Assembly (NCBI RefSeq): GCF_042242105.1
Contig: NC_092032.1
Span: forward strand, 11,767,915-11,831,914
DNA from: Pempheris klunzingeri
Lineage: Eukaryota; Chordata; Actinopteri; Acropomatiformes; Pempheridae
DNA length: 64,000 nucleotides
Direction of reading: 5' to 3'
Shown piece by piece: positions 38,643 through 50,770 of the stretch (its first letter is position 1; the number at the start of each line of letters is the position of its first letter). The notes beneath the pieces are model-generated. The model ran no database searches and had not been told where the DNA came from. It saw only the letters and a program-made list of their open reading frames with translations. Position numbers and translations under genes: made by a program.

Positions 38643-38960
38643 ATGAAAGTAAAGTGTTAGTCTCTCCTACTTCATATTTTTATAGTGCTGTTTTCCCTTT
38701 GCGAAAAAATACCGGAAGACGAAGTGGCGCCTTTCTTTGGAGAGATGTTATGGACAGTGACTGAGACTTTCACAGAGAGAGCGTAATGTTATGGACTGTA
38801 CATTAAGTTAGCTCACCGGCTAGCCGACTAGTGCTAGCAATGACTAACAGCGATTTCTATGGATAAACATCTATTAATGCGGGGTTTTAGAAAGCTGCCA
38901 AACACAGGTTCGTCTTTAAAAAAGGTTCAATCATCCTACCGACTGTCATGGACAACGTGA
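38643..38960 (+). promoter_or_regulatory. Upstream ORFs in the mybl1 leader
   Basis: If transcription starts soon after the CCAAT array, the leader has at least six upstream ATGs. Short frames lie at 38643-38660, 38745-38786, 38750-38764, 38786-38806, 38791-38811 and 38840-38866. A longer one of 33 codons (38859-38960) overlaps the main ATG at 38948 out of frame. This would be expected to lower mybl1 translation. The transcription start and the absence of an intron in this part are assumed. Confidence 0.45.
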
Positions 38961-41900
38961 AACCACGCAGGTAAGGTACCGGCAATAATAATAATAATAT
39001 TAATACAAGCTTGTGTCATTATGCAGTTTGCTTTCTGTTTGCAGTCACCAGTGCTTCTATGCACCGCTGGTAAAAAAAAAAAAAGAATAACATGAGATAG
39101 GTTCTGATATCTGATAAAACAGCGTGTGCATCAAGTTTAGGCTTTGACAGAATAACTTATTCTGCATGTGCACCTGCGCAGTCTAACTAACGAGGTCCAC
39201 CCACGAGATTTATGATTGGTACCGTTAGCTGATGAAGGGCCCCAATAGTAAATACATGATATTTGATGGTTAATAATAATCTGCCTGTACGGATAGTGCA
39301 AATTGAGCATGATACTTTAAACTCGTAAATCCCGAAACAAACATTTTAAACACTGTTGTTTTCTAAGTTTTGTTGGAACAATGCTGTATAGACTACCTAA
39401 TATATTTACTATGCATGGGAGGCGCGCTGCCCAGAGCAGCACTTATCTAACAGCAGCATCCCTGCAAACACATTGTGACAAGTCAGATTGTTTGCAACAA
39501 ATACTTTTTTTTTTTTACTGGTCAATAAAATCTACATCAGATAGCATGTCTACAGCATCTGGTCTCTGTGGAGCTTTGAAAAAAAAAAAGCCAATGGGGA
39601 AAATGTACCTAACAGTTTCCCAAAGACCTTCTTTGTTTTTCCAAAAAGCTACAGAAAATACCAAACAAGTGTTGGTTTGGGATTAGATTTAGACAGTTAT
39701 TCTGACTTGTTAAATTATGGTGATCAAGGTGGCAGCACATTGATTATTTACATTCAACAACAGGCAGGTGCATATTAAATAAGGATATTCCCCATCAAGT
39801 GTTGTCATGAGCTATGCTTATTAATGTTAAAGCCCACAATTAGGGCTGAATTAAATGATTAGTTGATCAACATAATGTTAATTGCCAACAAGTTTGATCA
39901 TCAATTATTCTTTTTAGCCATTTATTGAGCAAAATTGCTGGTGCCATCTTATCAAACGTGAAGATTCTAATTGTAAAATAATTTTTTGGGTTCTTGACAA
40001 GCTGTCTGAAGATGGGACATTGGGCAGTGGGAATCAAAAATGAAAATAAATGTTGGTTGTAGATTTAGTGATGCATGCATGAAGCAACTGAACTACTAAC
40101 TATTGAATTAAATTTTAATGACTCTTGCACCACATTCCCCTACTTGTCTTCACAGCGCAAATCCTGTATTTTACAATATCCTATTAGTTCAGCTGATACT
40201 TCAATTGTTCCTCTTACAATTTTGATAATATATTCTTATTGATTATTATTATTGCTTTATAAGGTTAAGTGGGTAAATGATGTGTTAAACAAAATGTGAG
40301 GAGGTTACGTAATTCTGCCTGATTTTTGAAACTTTTTAAACAACTGGACCGTTAAGGCTTTGCCATTCCCATGACCACACCCCAGTGCACCGCCTCCTCC
40401 ATCTCAATGACACACACACACGTACACACCTCTGGAGGTGAAAGAGTCTGTTGATGTAGGATCGCCCCTTTTCCTCCAGCTCCCTCACTCCCCTCTTTCC
40501 TGTTCAGCCATAGGTCCAGACACACTTCCCCACTTCTCCATGCTCTGCTGAGGGAATCAGGCCACACCAAAATTCAAATTCAATTGCCATGTTCATATTT
40601 CCACACTGAAGTTTCTACGCAGTCTGATACGAGACCAGAGGAAAGCACTGCTTTCTCCTTGTGTGTGCAGTTAAGTGTGTACGCGTGTGATTGTAATGGT
40701 CTCTTAGGAACAGATTACTTAACTTCTCCTCCATTTATTAAACTCTCCTCTGCTACCACAAAGAAAGTGTTGCCCAGCAGCAAGTTTCATGGGAATACAG
40801 ACGTACAGTGCTGGCTGCCAACTTCTTGTGTCATCATAGAGGAATTTTGTGTTCTTGTATGCAGTTATTCATGAATACAAGTTGTTTCTTTCTTTCCTTT
40901 TTATTCTGTAAAGATTTATCAAAACCATAGTCTGTCACAAATGCACACTATTTACATTTTATAGTACATTGTTATATTTCTACATATCATACAGTCTTTT
41001 GTAGCCTGAACTCAGCATTAGAGGTGTCAGAGTCAATACAGTAGCATTGTTTTAATCACTCAGTGAGCAGCATTTAGCATATTTCTTAATTCTTAAATCT
41101 TGTTTTGGCTGTGACCAATGAAAAAGGACTAATGATCAACCACAACCTGTGAACTTACTTGGTAACTGACAATATAAATGTTAGGTTCTAATACTGGTCC
41201 CTGTGATTATGTGAATATTTCTGTATCTCTTTCTACACCTCTTTGTGCATACATTTCAGAAAGGTACAACCCCATTTAGTTAAACTAGGAAGTTAAAGAG
41301 GATAATGTGTAATGGTTAAGTACTCTCCTTTACACTGAGAGCTTGTGTGATGGCAGGATATTAATTAGAAGTAGAGGTCTGCAGAGAGCTTGTTTTCATT
41401 TGCATTAGCATTTATTTTTATTACTAATCAGGTTACAGTTTTAGTATTTGAACTACTAAACGAAACTAAGGTAGTGATACTGGTGCCTGCATTAGCAGTT
41501 TCCATGCAACACCATATTCATCTCACTGTTCCTGCTTACAGCTACTGACCTTATAAAGAACATTTTTGGCTCCATTGATAAAATCTGCCTTCCTTTTACT
41601 CCCTTTCCACATCTGCCCTATGTGGTTTTAGCAATGATGAGGATGAAGAGCTACACTCCACAGACCCAGAGAGTAAAGAGAAGAGCAAAGATAAAAAGAC
41701 CCTGTGCAAAGTAAAGTGGTCCCGAGATGAGGTGAGTTCCTCAGAGGCACAAGTGAGGTCTGAACCTTGTGGCTTATTTGCGAATAAAAATATGTTTAAT
41801 AGTGTGTGTCAACTCTCATCATAGTGGAACCTTAATGAAGGTGATCAGTGTGTTAATGAAGATGACAGACGTTCCTTAGTAAGGACACTGTGTTGACTTT

Positions 41901-44900
41901 CAGTGTCTCTTTTTTCTCCTGTCTTTTCAGGATGAAAAGCTGAAAAAACAGGTAGAGCAGCATGGAACTGACTCCTGGAAATTAATATCAAACTTTTTTC
42001 CGGTAAGAATGTAATATAGTATGTTGGTATTGTGTGATGATGGAATTTAGAATAGTATTTTACTGCTTTATGTCATATTGGTTCATATATGTTTTTCTAT
42101 TCTTATAGTTTATAACCATCCAAATATTTTTTAATATTATTATTATTATTATAATTAACATTGTTACTCAATAGGATGTTATTAACAGTGATAGTAAGTC
42201 ATGGGTGCAGAAACTGAAGAGGCAGACTTATTCACAGCTGTCAGGAGTGAGTGTAACTGGGAGGTAGTGGTGTGGTGTAATGAGGCGCTGTGCTTTGTGT
42301 CTGTCACAGGGGAGGACAGATGGCCAGTGTCAGCACCGCTGGCAGAAGGTGCTCAACCCAGAACTGGTGAAAGGGCCCTGGACAAAAGAGGAGGATCAAA
42401 AGGTAAAAGGAGCTGGGAGGTTCCTGTTCTGGATAGAAAGAGGGATGAGAAAATAGGTAAATGATAGGGGATACAGGGGGAAGCTGTTGGAGAGCAGCTT
42501 AGTCTAAGTGAAAGAGCGCAATACAAACATAAATGCCACTGTATGCAAAGTATCATTTACCTCCAGACTAACAGGGCTGTGCACATGCGCAAGCTTACTT
42601 CCCGCTAAAACTTTCTTTGCTTTAGCTTTTCTTTTTTGCAAAGTAAATGCTCCACTACGTCATCCCTAATAAAACACAGACTTTCCAAGTCACTAGTTTA
42701 CAGCTCAGCCCTTCTTTGTACAGAGCAAAAAGCTCTAATATCTTCCCCAGCTCTAAGATGAACAATGCATTCCTTAAATGGATCACGATCCTTCAAGAAT
42801 GCCAAGAATGGTGTCTCATTCCTCCAACATCTTGGCATCACAACAGAAACACAGAACTATCAATAACAGCCTGTGCTGCCAACGATGATGTCAGAACGTT
42901 TTTTTAGCCTTGGTGGAAACAGCCAAACAAGCTGTGCTGTTCCTGTCAAAGTTTCCCAAACACTGGCCCTGCTTTTGCCTATAAATGAGAAAAGTAAAAA
43001 GATGTGATTTCTCTCTTTGTACAAGCTTTTAGTTTGAATGAATCCCATTAGGGCCTTACTCCATCCATATATATGGATATATAGATAAAAGATGACATAG
43101 AGCACTAGCAGTGTATAGGTTCTAATTGTCTGATTCAGAAATAAAATCTGTCCACTAAATATCCCTTCTTTTGTCCAGGTTATTGACCTGGTACACAAGT
43201 ATGGCCCCAAGCGTTGGTCAGTGATCGCTAAGCACCTCCAGGGGAGGATTGGAAAGCAGTGCCGTGAAAGGTGGCACAACCACCTTAACCCAGAGGTGAA
43301 GAAGTCTTCATGGACTCAGGAAGAGGATCGAATCATCTATGAGGCCCACAAACAGCTTGGCAACCGCTGGGCAGAGATCTCCAAGCTTCTTCCTGGACGG
43401 TAATATAATGTTGTGCACACATTGCTCATCTCCACTGCCAGTTTGAGTCATGAAAGGGGTAATTTTCTAAAATGTTACTGATCTTCTCCCCAACAGTACA
43501 GACAACTCCATCAAGAACCACTGGAACTCCACCATGAGGAGGAAGGTGGAGCATGAAGGATACCTGCAAGATGGCTGCAAGAGTTTCACCTCCTCTCACA
43601 CTGGAGCAAAGAGACGTCACCACAGACCGTGTCCTCCAACTCCAGCGGAGCCCCAGCACTGTGATCGCAGTCCCCTGCCTGTACCAGGCCCCAACCAGGT
43701 CCACATCCCCTCTGGACTCCATTCTACATTGTGTTTTGATTTATATGATGTCTTTATATTGATTTTATTTGAATATAATTCTCTGTGTTTTAGATGGGGG
43801 GGTATCCTTATGACCCTCACAGTGGACACTTGATGGACAGTCTTCCAGATAATTCTGGCTTCCTATCAGTGAGTCTTTGTGTATTTCTTTGCATGCTAGT
43901 GGGGAAAAAACTTGTCACATTCTTTATTTTCGGGACTTTCTGTAGTTATCCTTGTGATTGCTAACTCTGGACTTCAAATCAAACACTTGAATGTCCTGTT
44001 ATTTTCACCTAACAATTAATATCAGATAAAAGGGGGCAAATCTCAAATGCCCTCGTAAATATTTTAAGTGTTAAGTCTGTTTTTTGTCTGGTTTTCTTAA
44101 CTTCTTCCTTTCCTCCTGTCCTCTCGACCTCTCCTCCCTGACGTCTGTTTATTACAGCCATCCTGCCTGGATGATCCTGACAGAGAGCAAAGAATTAAGG
44201 AGCTTGAGCTGCTGCTTATGTCAGCAGAGAATGAAGTCCAACGACAAATGCAGTGCAGAGGTCCATGTGTAAGAACACACTCCTGATGTGTGTTTGCATA
44301 CTTAGTCAGCATAGCCTGCGTGTGTTTGTAGCCTCTATACACTGTAAAAAGCCATTTTTTAAAATTAAACGTTATTCTTGAGTTCTACGTCTTAGAACAC
44401 TTGTTTATAGAAAATTCCCAAATCCTATCTCCTCAGTGAACTTTTCCTTGCTTTAAGAAAAAGAAGATCTTAAGACTTGAGACTAAAAAGCTAAGTGTGA
44501 TGGACTTTTTGCAGTGTATACATGTGTGAACAACAATGGCGCACACGTATGTGTGTCTGTAGCCTGATTTGCTGTAGTGTTGCTATAGTAACTACCTTCC
44601 CCATCTTGCTGCTCATTGAGACTGGCCTGAAGCTGTGCTTGGTATCCGCCCTACCTCCCCCCCATTACCATCGTTCTAAACATGCTCCCTCATCCCTCCA
44701 GTCCTCACCCCCATGCTCGAGCTCAGCCAGCAGTTTGAACCAAACACTCTCCTCCGTTTCTCCTGTTCCTGTTCTGTCCCTCCCCGATACTGTTTTTACA
44801 TTTAATTCATTCCATTCATTTAATATGTCATTCTTCGCAGTCAGTGACTTAATATGGAATGATTGAATGGTGAAGATTGGACTGATCTGTTGTAGTGTGT

Positions 44901-47900
44901 TGTAGTCATCAATGTTTTTCACACCTTCCTGGTCACAGATTATTTCAAAACTGATGCATTTAGAATAATTTCACTCAACATCTTCCAATCTCACACCATT
45001 AAATCAAGCGCCAGTCTGCTGCTGGAGCCAGAGATCTAACGGCAATGTGCTCTCATCCTGCCCCCTCAGAGTTTGGAGCAGTACTCAGCCTGGTCCGACA
45101 GTGTGTCAGATGACACATTAACCACAAGTAGCAGCAGCCTGGAGGAGCAGGCAGAGAGAAGGTCCTGGAGGGGCCCTGAGATCCCCCAAGGGCCCCCACC
45201 ACAGCTTCCTGTCTCCCCAAGCAAGTTCCTGGCTGTAGAAGCCAGCACTGTGCTCTCTACCCTGCAGACCATACCAGAGTTTGCAGAAACCATGGAGCTC
45301 ATTGACTCGGTAAGTAACAGAAGGAGCACAACAGAGAACAAACGTATCTCAGTATGAATTTCTTGACGAAAAAGTCATGAATGTATTAAAGATCTATTGC
45401 AGATGTGTTTTGCTCTGCAGGACCCGGTTGCATGGAGCGAGGTAGCCAGTTTCGACTTGTCAGAGGCAGCAACACCGCCCAGACACAACCAGGCAGGCTA
45501 CACCACTCTCCTACAAGAGCGGACGATTGACAATTCAATGAGCTACACAGTCAACACTCCGATCTCTGGTCGTGATAAGAATGGTGCTCCGTTTGGTGCG
45601 GGCAGTGTCACCTCCCTGACTCCTACCAACTCATCCAAACTCACCCAGGCATCCAGCGGGAGGAGGAGGAGAAAAGAGAGGGGGGAACCATCTCCTTTGT
45701 GCGACAGGACCTGCTCCTCCTTCTTGGAAAATATCTCAAATTCTCCCAAGAAAACACCCACAAAGTCACTGCCGTTCACCCCCTCACGAGTAAATGAAAT
45801 CTATTTCTTCACACACCTAATCCCCAGCAGCTGGTTGCATGTGCTGAGGTCGGATTGATCATATGCCTAATATGCATTGTCTGTCTGTTTCCCCAGTTTT
45901 GCATCATATCAGGGGCGGAACATCTGAACCTGGATAACCCTGCCCTCACCTCAACTCCTGTGTGTGGCCAAAGGTGTCTCCTCAACACACCGCTCCAGAA
46001 AGAAACCACACCTAAGCACCAGAAAGAGAATGATGGGTAAATAAATATGTGAACTCAGTGTACATCCCACAAGTGCTGGCAGGACAACCGGCGTGCTATG
46101 CTTTGTGGCAATTTTCCACAAGAATCTTTCATGTTGATTAGATCATCAGGAGGAGAGTGCACTCTGTGAATGATATTATCTGTCAACTTTGCAGTTCACG
46201 GACCCCCAAATTCCGTAAAACCATCATGATTCCAACCCCGAGGACACCGACTCCCTTCAAAAATGCTTTGGCCGCCCAGGAGAAAATGCATGGGCCACTG
46301 AAAATGGAGGTAAGAGGTCACATGTACATTTTACCTGTATGTATCTTGCAACAGTTGTGACCATGCAGCCATGTAGCATGTGCTGTAGCAATTTGGATAT
46401 TAAAGCACTCCAACCCTTTCTGATTTTGTACTGTATATGACTGCATGATCTTGTGGTTATATTTATATGTGTCTTTGCATTTTTCAGCCACAGCCATTGG
46501 CATTTTTAGAGGAAGACATTCGAGAAGTTCTGAAGCAGGAGACTGGAGCAGACATTTTTAACAGAACAGACATGCAGCCAGACTACAGAGCATGGAAACA
46601 TGTATGTGTCCTTTCTTCCATTACTGAAATATACCATACTGCTCTCTGTTATACTTTAAAAAATAATTACAGGTATATTAATTTATGATTTTGCTGAGGT
46701 CAATCCCAGCTCTGATCTAGATCGAACCAGAGCATTTACTGTTATTTGTGTCTTTGTTATTTTGATTTCAGATTGATGGCCCAGCTAGAAAGGTACGTAA
46801 GTCTCTTGTGCTGGACACCTGGGGGAAAGACTGCCTAAGCACCCAACTCTTCCAAGAGCAGCTCAACACCGCACAAGTAAGTCATGATACTGGTTTAAAG
46901 TCAGTGGTTTAGATCCTGTGGCTAAATGAGAAAACTAACTCCTGTTACCTATTACTGATACAACGTACAAGACATCACTTCAAAATGGTAGTTTGTATGA
47001 ACAAAGCTGAGTATCATCATTATTTGTATTATTAATTTAGTTACTCTGTTTATTGAACCCCATCTGTCAGGTGACAGATGAAAGTCTACTGACAAGCTCT
47101 TTACTGATCACCCCAATCCCTGAGCAAGAGGAGTGTAGCCGTTCTTTGACTTCTGGGCGAGAGGAGCCCTCATCAGTCCCCGTGCATCCTCAGCGCTTTG
47201 CTAGCCCCCGGATGAAGAAGCTTCTTGCCTCCTACAAAGCACCAAAACATGCAACTGTACAGGTACACATCTTTAAATAAAACCATTGATGAGGTTACCT
47301 GCATAAAATAATTTTCTCTCTCAGTCTCCCTTTGGCATTTCTTAAAACTTCCTTGTGGACTTTTCTTGTAAACAAGCAAAAATTCTGTTTACTAAAAAGT
47401 TACTCACCAAAGCTCACTGTGTGATGTGCTAAAAATGTGTCAAGTGCATTTCCTTCCACCCCTCGAAAGCCATTTTTTAAACATTTAAAATCCTGTATTG
47501 TTTGCATCCATGTTTACTAGCTTGCTGTCTTTTTCCCTGCCTTTTTTAGTGCATTGCAGCATATCTCAGTACGGTACCACCACCTGTAGATCAGTGGAAT
47601 AATGTGGAGTCATTAGCAGGAATGTCTCCATGCATGAGACAAAGAAAGCAGGAGCCACACATTTAGTGAACTGATCAAAACAGGGAACCCTTAAATAGAA
47701 AAAAGGGAAAATGTTAAGATATACATAAAATTATACTTTTTCTCCATGAAGTTTTGCACAATTAATGGAAAGCTACTTTGGCAAACATTGATAACTGCTG
47801 CTTGCCTTCTCTGCAGGTGAGTGAGTGGGAAGCGGTGGTTTATGGGAAGACAGAAGACCAGCTGATCATGACAGAACAGGCCCGTCAGTACCTGAACCCT

Positions 47901-47942
47901 TACCTGTCATCTGGCTCTACCTCAAGGGCCCTTGTGCTTTAA
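38948..47942 (+). CDS. mybl1: A-MYB, MYB proto-oncogene like 1
   Basis: A DNA-binding transcription factor, the master regulator of meiotic genes and pachytene piRNA loci in male germ cells (family knowledge). Sixteen coding exons: 38948-38970, 41632-41731, 41931-42002, 42310-42402, 43179-43399, 43497-43698, 43794-43868, 44158-44268, 45070-45309, 45421-45789, 45897-46036, 46195-46309, 46488-46601, 46772-46876, 47071-47262 and 47817-47942. Total 2298 bases, 765 residues (human 752). Three MYB repeats occupy about residues 36-187 with their spaced tryptophans: [39 protein letters not shown] and [20 protein letters not shown]. Later come the leucine-rich [14 protein letters not shown], the conserved [34 protein letters not shown] and [19 protein letters not shown] regions, and a terminal [17 protein letters not shown]. 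No frame break. It is divergent from sgk3 and convergent with vxn. Confidence 0.97.
39842..40040 (+). repeat. Degenerate interspersed repeat, copy 3 (in mybl1 intron 1)
   Basis: Begins TAGGGCTGAATTAAATGATT with an AGTTGATCA motif and a TGATCATCAATTATTC block. It looks like a truncated and diverged relative of the repeats at 1990-2245 and 33790-34050. The assignment is weaker than for those copies. Confidence 0.4.
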
Positions 47943-50650
47943 AGCCGCCCCCCAACCCCAGCTGCGCAGGCAACACTACCACATCCGTCCAACAACCGAA
48001 ACCTCCACTGAATCGTGTAAGAGACAATCCAGTGAAGACAAATGATTTTATTTTTCTTTTTGAAGCAGAAATGCACTGCCAAGGACGTCCACAAAAAGGC
48101 TCGGCTGCTGGTTTTGTTTTCAACGCATTTCTAGGTCACCGCCCAAGTAGTTTCTTGTACATAGGTTTGGTCTGTATTTTCATTTGAATACACACAACCT
48201 GGCAACACAAGCGGCTTTGTACAGATATGAAAAGGCTAGAATATTTTCCTCTGCACTAGTCAGTCATGTTGAAACAACCTGCACATACAGTAGGCTGTAG
48301 AAATAGTGTTTATTACTAGCAGTGGCTGCTTCTGAGTTTTATATTGTTAATATATTGTTTAAATGACAAGAAAGACATTTTATAATGTAACGCTACTCAC
48401 TGTGTATCTCCTCCAGCTTGTTTTGCTAAACTGCCCCATTGCTGTTATCACATAAAAACCACATACATGCAAACTCTATTGACACAAGTGTTTTTGGAAG
48501 CACGCCATAGGTCTTTAACACAACACATACAGTACAGAATATGATGTTAACAATTGCTTTGAAATTAGAGAAACAAAAATGCAGTTACGTGTTTTTTTTG
48601 TGACAGCAGTGTTATATTGCTGAATGTCTCTCTGTGGCGATGTGAAGTTTTTGAGGATGGAAATGAGAAGCTGTCAGTATTGCACTACTGAGTTGATTTT
48701 GCTGCTGAGAAAGGAGCAGTGTTTTTAAGGGCAAACTGGATAGCACTTGTGATGGTATCTTTTTTTTTTTTTTTTTTTGTTCAACAACACGTTTTCTTTC
48801 CAAGGCCATAGTGTCTGTCGAGACATCGGTTGAATGTATTTCATTGCAATGTACATGTGTAAGAACCTCACAAATGGAAGGGTACCTTAATGTTTATTTC
48901 TGTTTGCTTTATTTATTATCTGACAGCTCTAAAGCTTAGATATTAATATAAATCGGACACCATGAGCTTTTAAGAAGTTTAACTTTGCTGACAAAACAGC
49001 CTAAAAACCCTCACTTGTTCTAAAGCAGTTCTCCCTTATGGAGGATGAATTGTCACCATTGCTTTGGTCAGTCGTTTCGGTGTGTCATGCTTGATACTGG
49101 CCAGTTTTCATATCAGTGTTCTACAACAAGCATTTGGTCGAGAAGGATTTCCTTTTAACGTGAAGGCTGAAGGTTTTATTTATTTAATGTCCTACTAATT
49201 TATTTATTTCTTAAAAAAAACACATTTAAGAGAAATTATTGAAGAATTTTATTGTCTTTTCTCTTTCAAAATCAGGATTGGGCTACCATTCAGTTTCATT
49301 ACTCCAAGTTAGAAGAACCATGCACTGCCACTAATTTAATATGTTAATTTCTTTTCTTGATCAGGCAAGATCTAGCATATAATCATTGTGTAGTTGTATC
49401 TGTGATCTTGTAACATATAGATAGGACTTTTTTCCTTTGATTCAAACATGTTCTCCGCTGTTAGGTAGCAGGACTCCATCTCCGACCTCTAATCATAGAC
49501 AAATTGCACTTTTTACTCATCATTTTAAATGTTTGTTCATTTTGATGACGTAGCTCGTGTCCTTATTTTTTTGTTTTTGTGTGCGTGTATGTGTGTGTTA
49601 GACTGTTGTCTCCTCATTTTGTTATGAATGCTGACATTAAGATCTTGCTGCTTGATTTTAACATGTCCTTTCTCCTGTTCTGCTGCAGTAATGTGTGCTT
49701 AAAAACACTACATTATAGCCTCACATTAAACTCTTTTAGACAGATGGTTCTGGACAAAACAGGTAACACGTCCTATTAGATCCAAATCTGACCCCTGCAG
49801 CAGCCAGTGTGTTAACAATTTTATATCCTGCTGAAATACCCTCAAGCAAAACCCCAAACCAACACCAGCTTACTCGTGATTTGACATTCTGCATAAGAAC
49901 AAAATGCTAAAAATATAATGTAAATATGCACAAATTTTGAGTGTGACTGAAGAAATCTACTGCACTGTGCTTCCTTGTTAACGGGCTGATTTGTGTCATT
50001 TTTAAACACCCTTAACAAAATGTTTTTTAATCTGGTGAAGTAACACTACAGCTATAAATGGTCTTCTTTGTATTATTGGCATTAGTGGATCCAGTATTAG
50101 TTATAATCTGGATTATCCTGCATTAAGCATTTGGGTGAGAATAAGAAGGGAATCTTGTCAGGGAGTTCAAGTGGAAAGATCAGGAGTATACAGTACACAA
50201 CTCTAAAACGGAAAGTAGACTAACATCCGCATAAGACATTTGTATTGGAACATGGTGGCTGAGATGTGTCAAATCTGTATATAATTGTGTTAAATGTTCT
50301 GATTGTTGGTTTGACTTGTGTTTGTACATTCCATTTGTTAAGCCCAAATTACTATGTTTGTATGTTAACAACATTTGGCCATGTAACATCATAGGTTTTG
50401 AGGGAATTAAGTACATATACAGGATAGTAGCAGCTGTTATATACTACTGTAGTTATGCATGAGCAATACACAAGATGCTGGACTTTGCTTTAATTAACGA
50501 GGTGAATCACAGATGTAACACTCGCTCTATATTTTGTAGCATTTTCAGTTGAAATCATAACCATGGTACCATAGATTTCTGCCAACTGTCTTTGTAACCG
50601 TGTACTTAATTTGGAAAAAATAAATGCATATGTTGCATGACATTTATGGC
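47943..50650 (+). promoter_or_regulatory. mybl1 3' UTR with miR-34/449 and Pumilio sites
   Basis: About 2.7 kb follow the stop codon, ending near AATAAA at 50619-50624. A second AATAAA at 50765-50770 may extend it. Two 8-mer miR-34/449 seed matches (CACTGCCA) lie at 48074-48081 and 49323-49330. Three perfect Pumilio elements (TGTANATA) lie at 48156, 49919 and 50276. A T run of about 20 bases is near 48760-48778. No other gene is seen in this stretch. Confidence 0.6.
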
Positions 50651-50770
50651 ATTTGAAATTGTGTTTGTCTAGATTTTTCCATGGTTTTGAAATCGAGCAA
50701 AGCTTTCTCCCTTTGCCAATAGCCCCTGTACAAATTAGTGTATCTTACATGGTATTTCCCACATAATAAA

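Noticed and set aside
42860-43279. 139-codon minus-strand open frame in a mybl1 intron and exon
   Set aside because: Overlaps the conserved MYB repeat exon on the other strand and shows no homology.
44522-44866. 114-codon plus-strand open frame between mybl1 exons
   Set aside because: Lies wholly within an intron with no flanking splice phase fit and no conservation with A-MYB.
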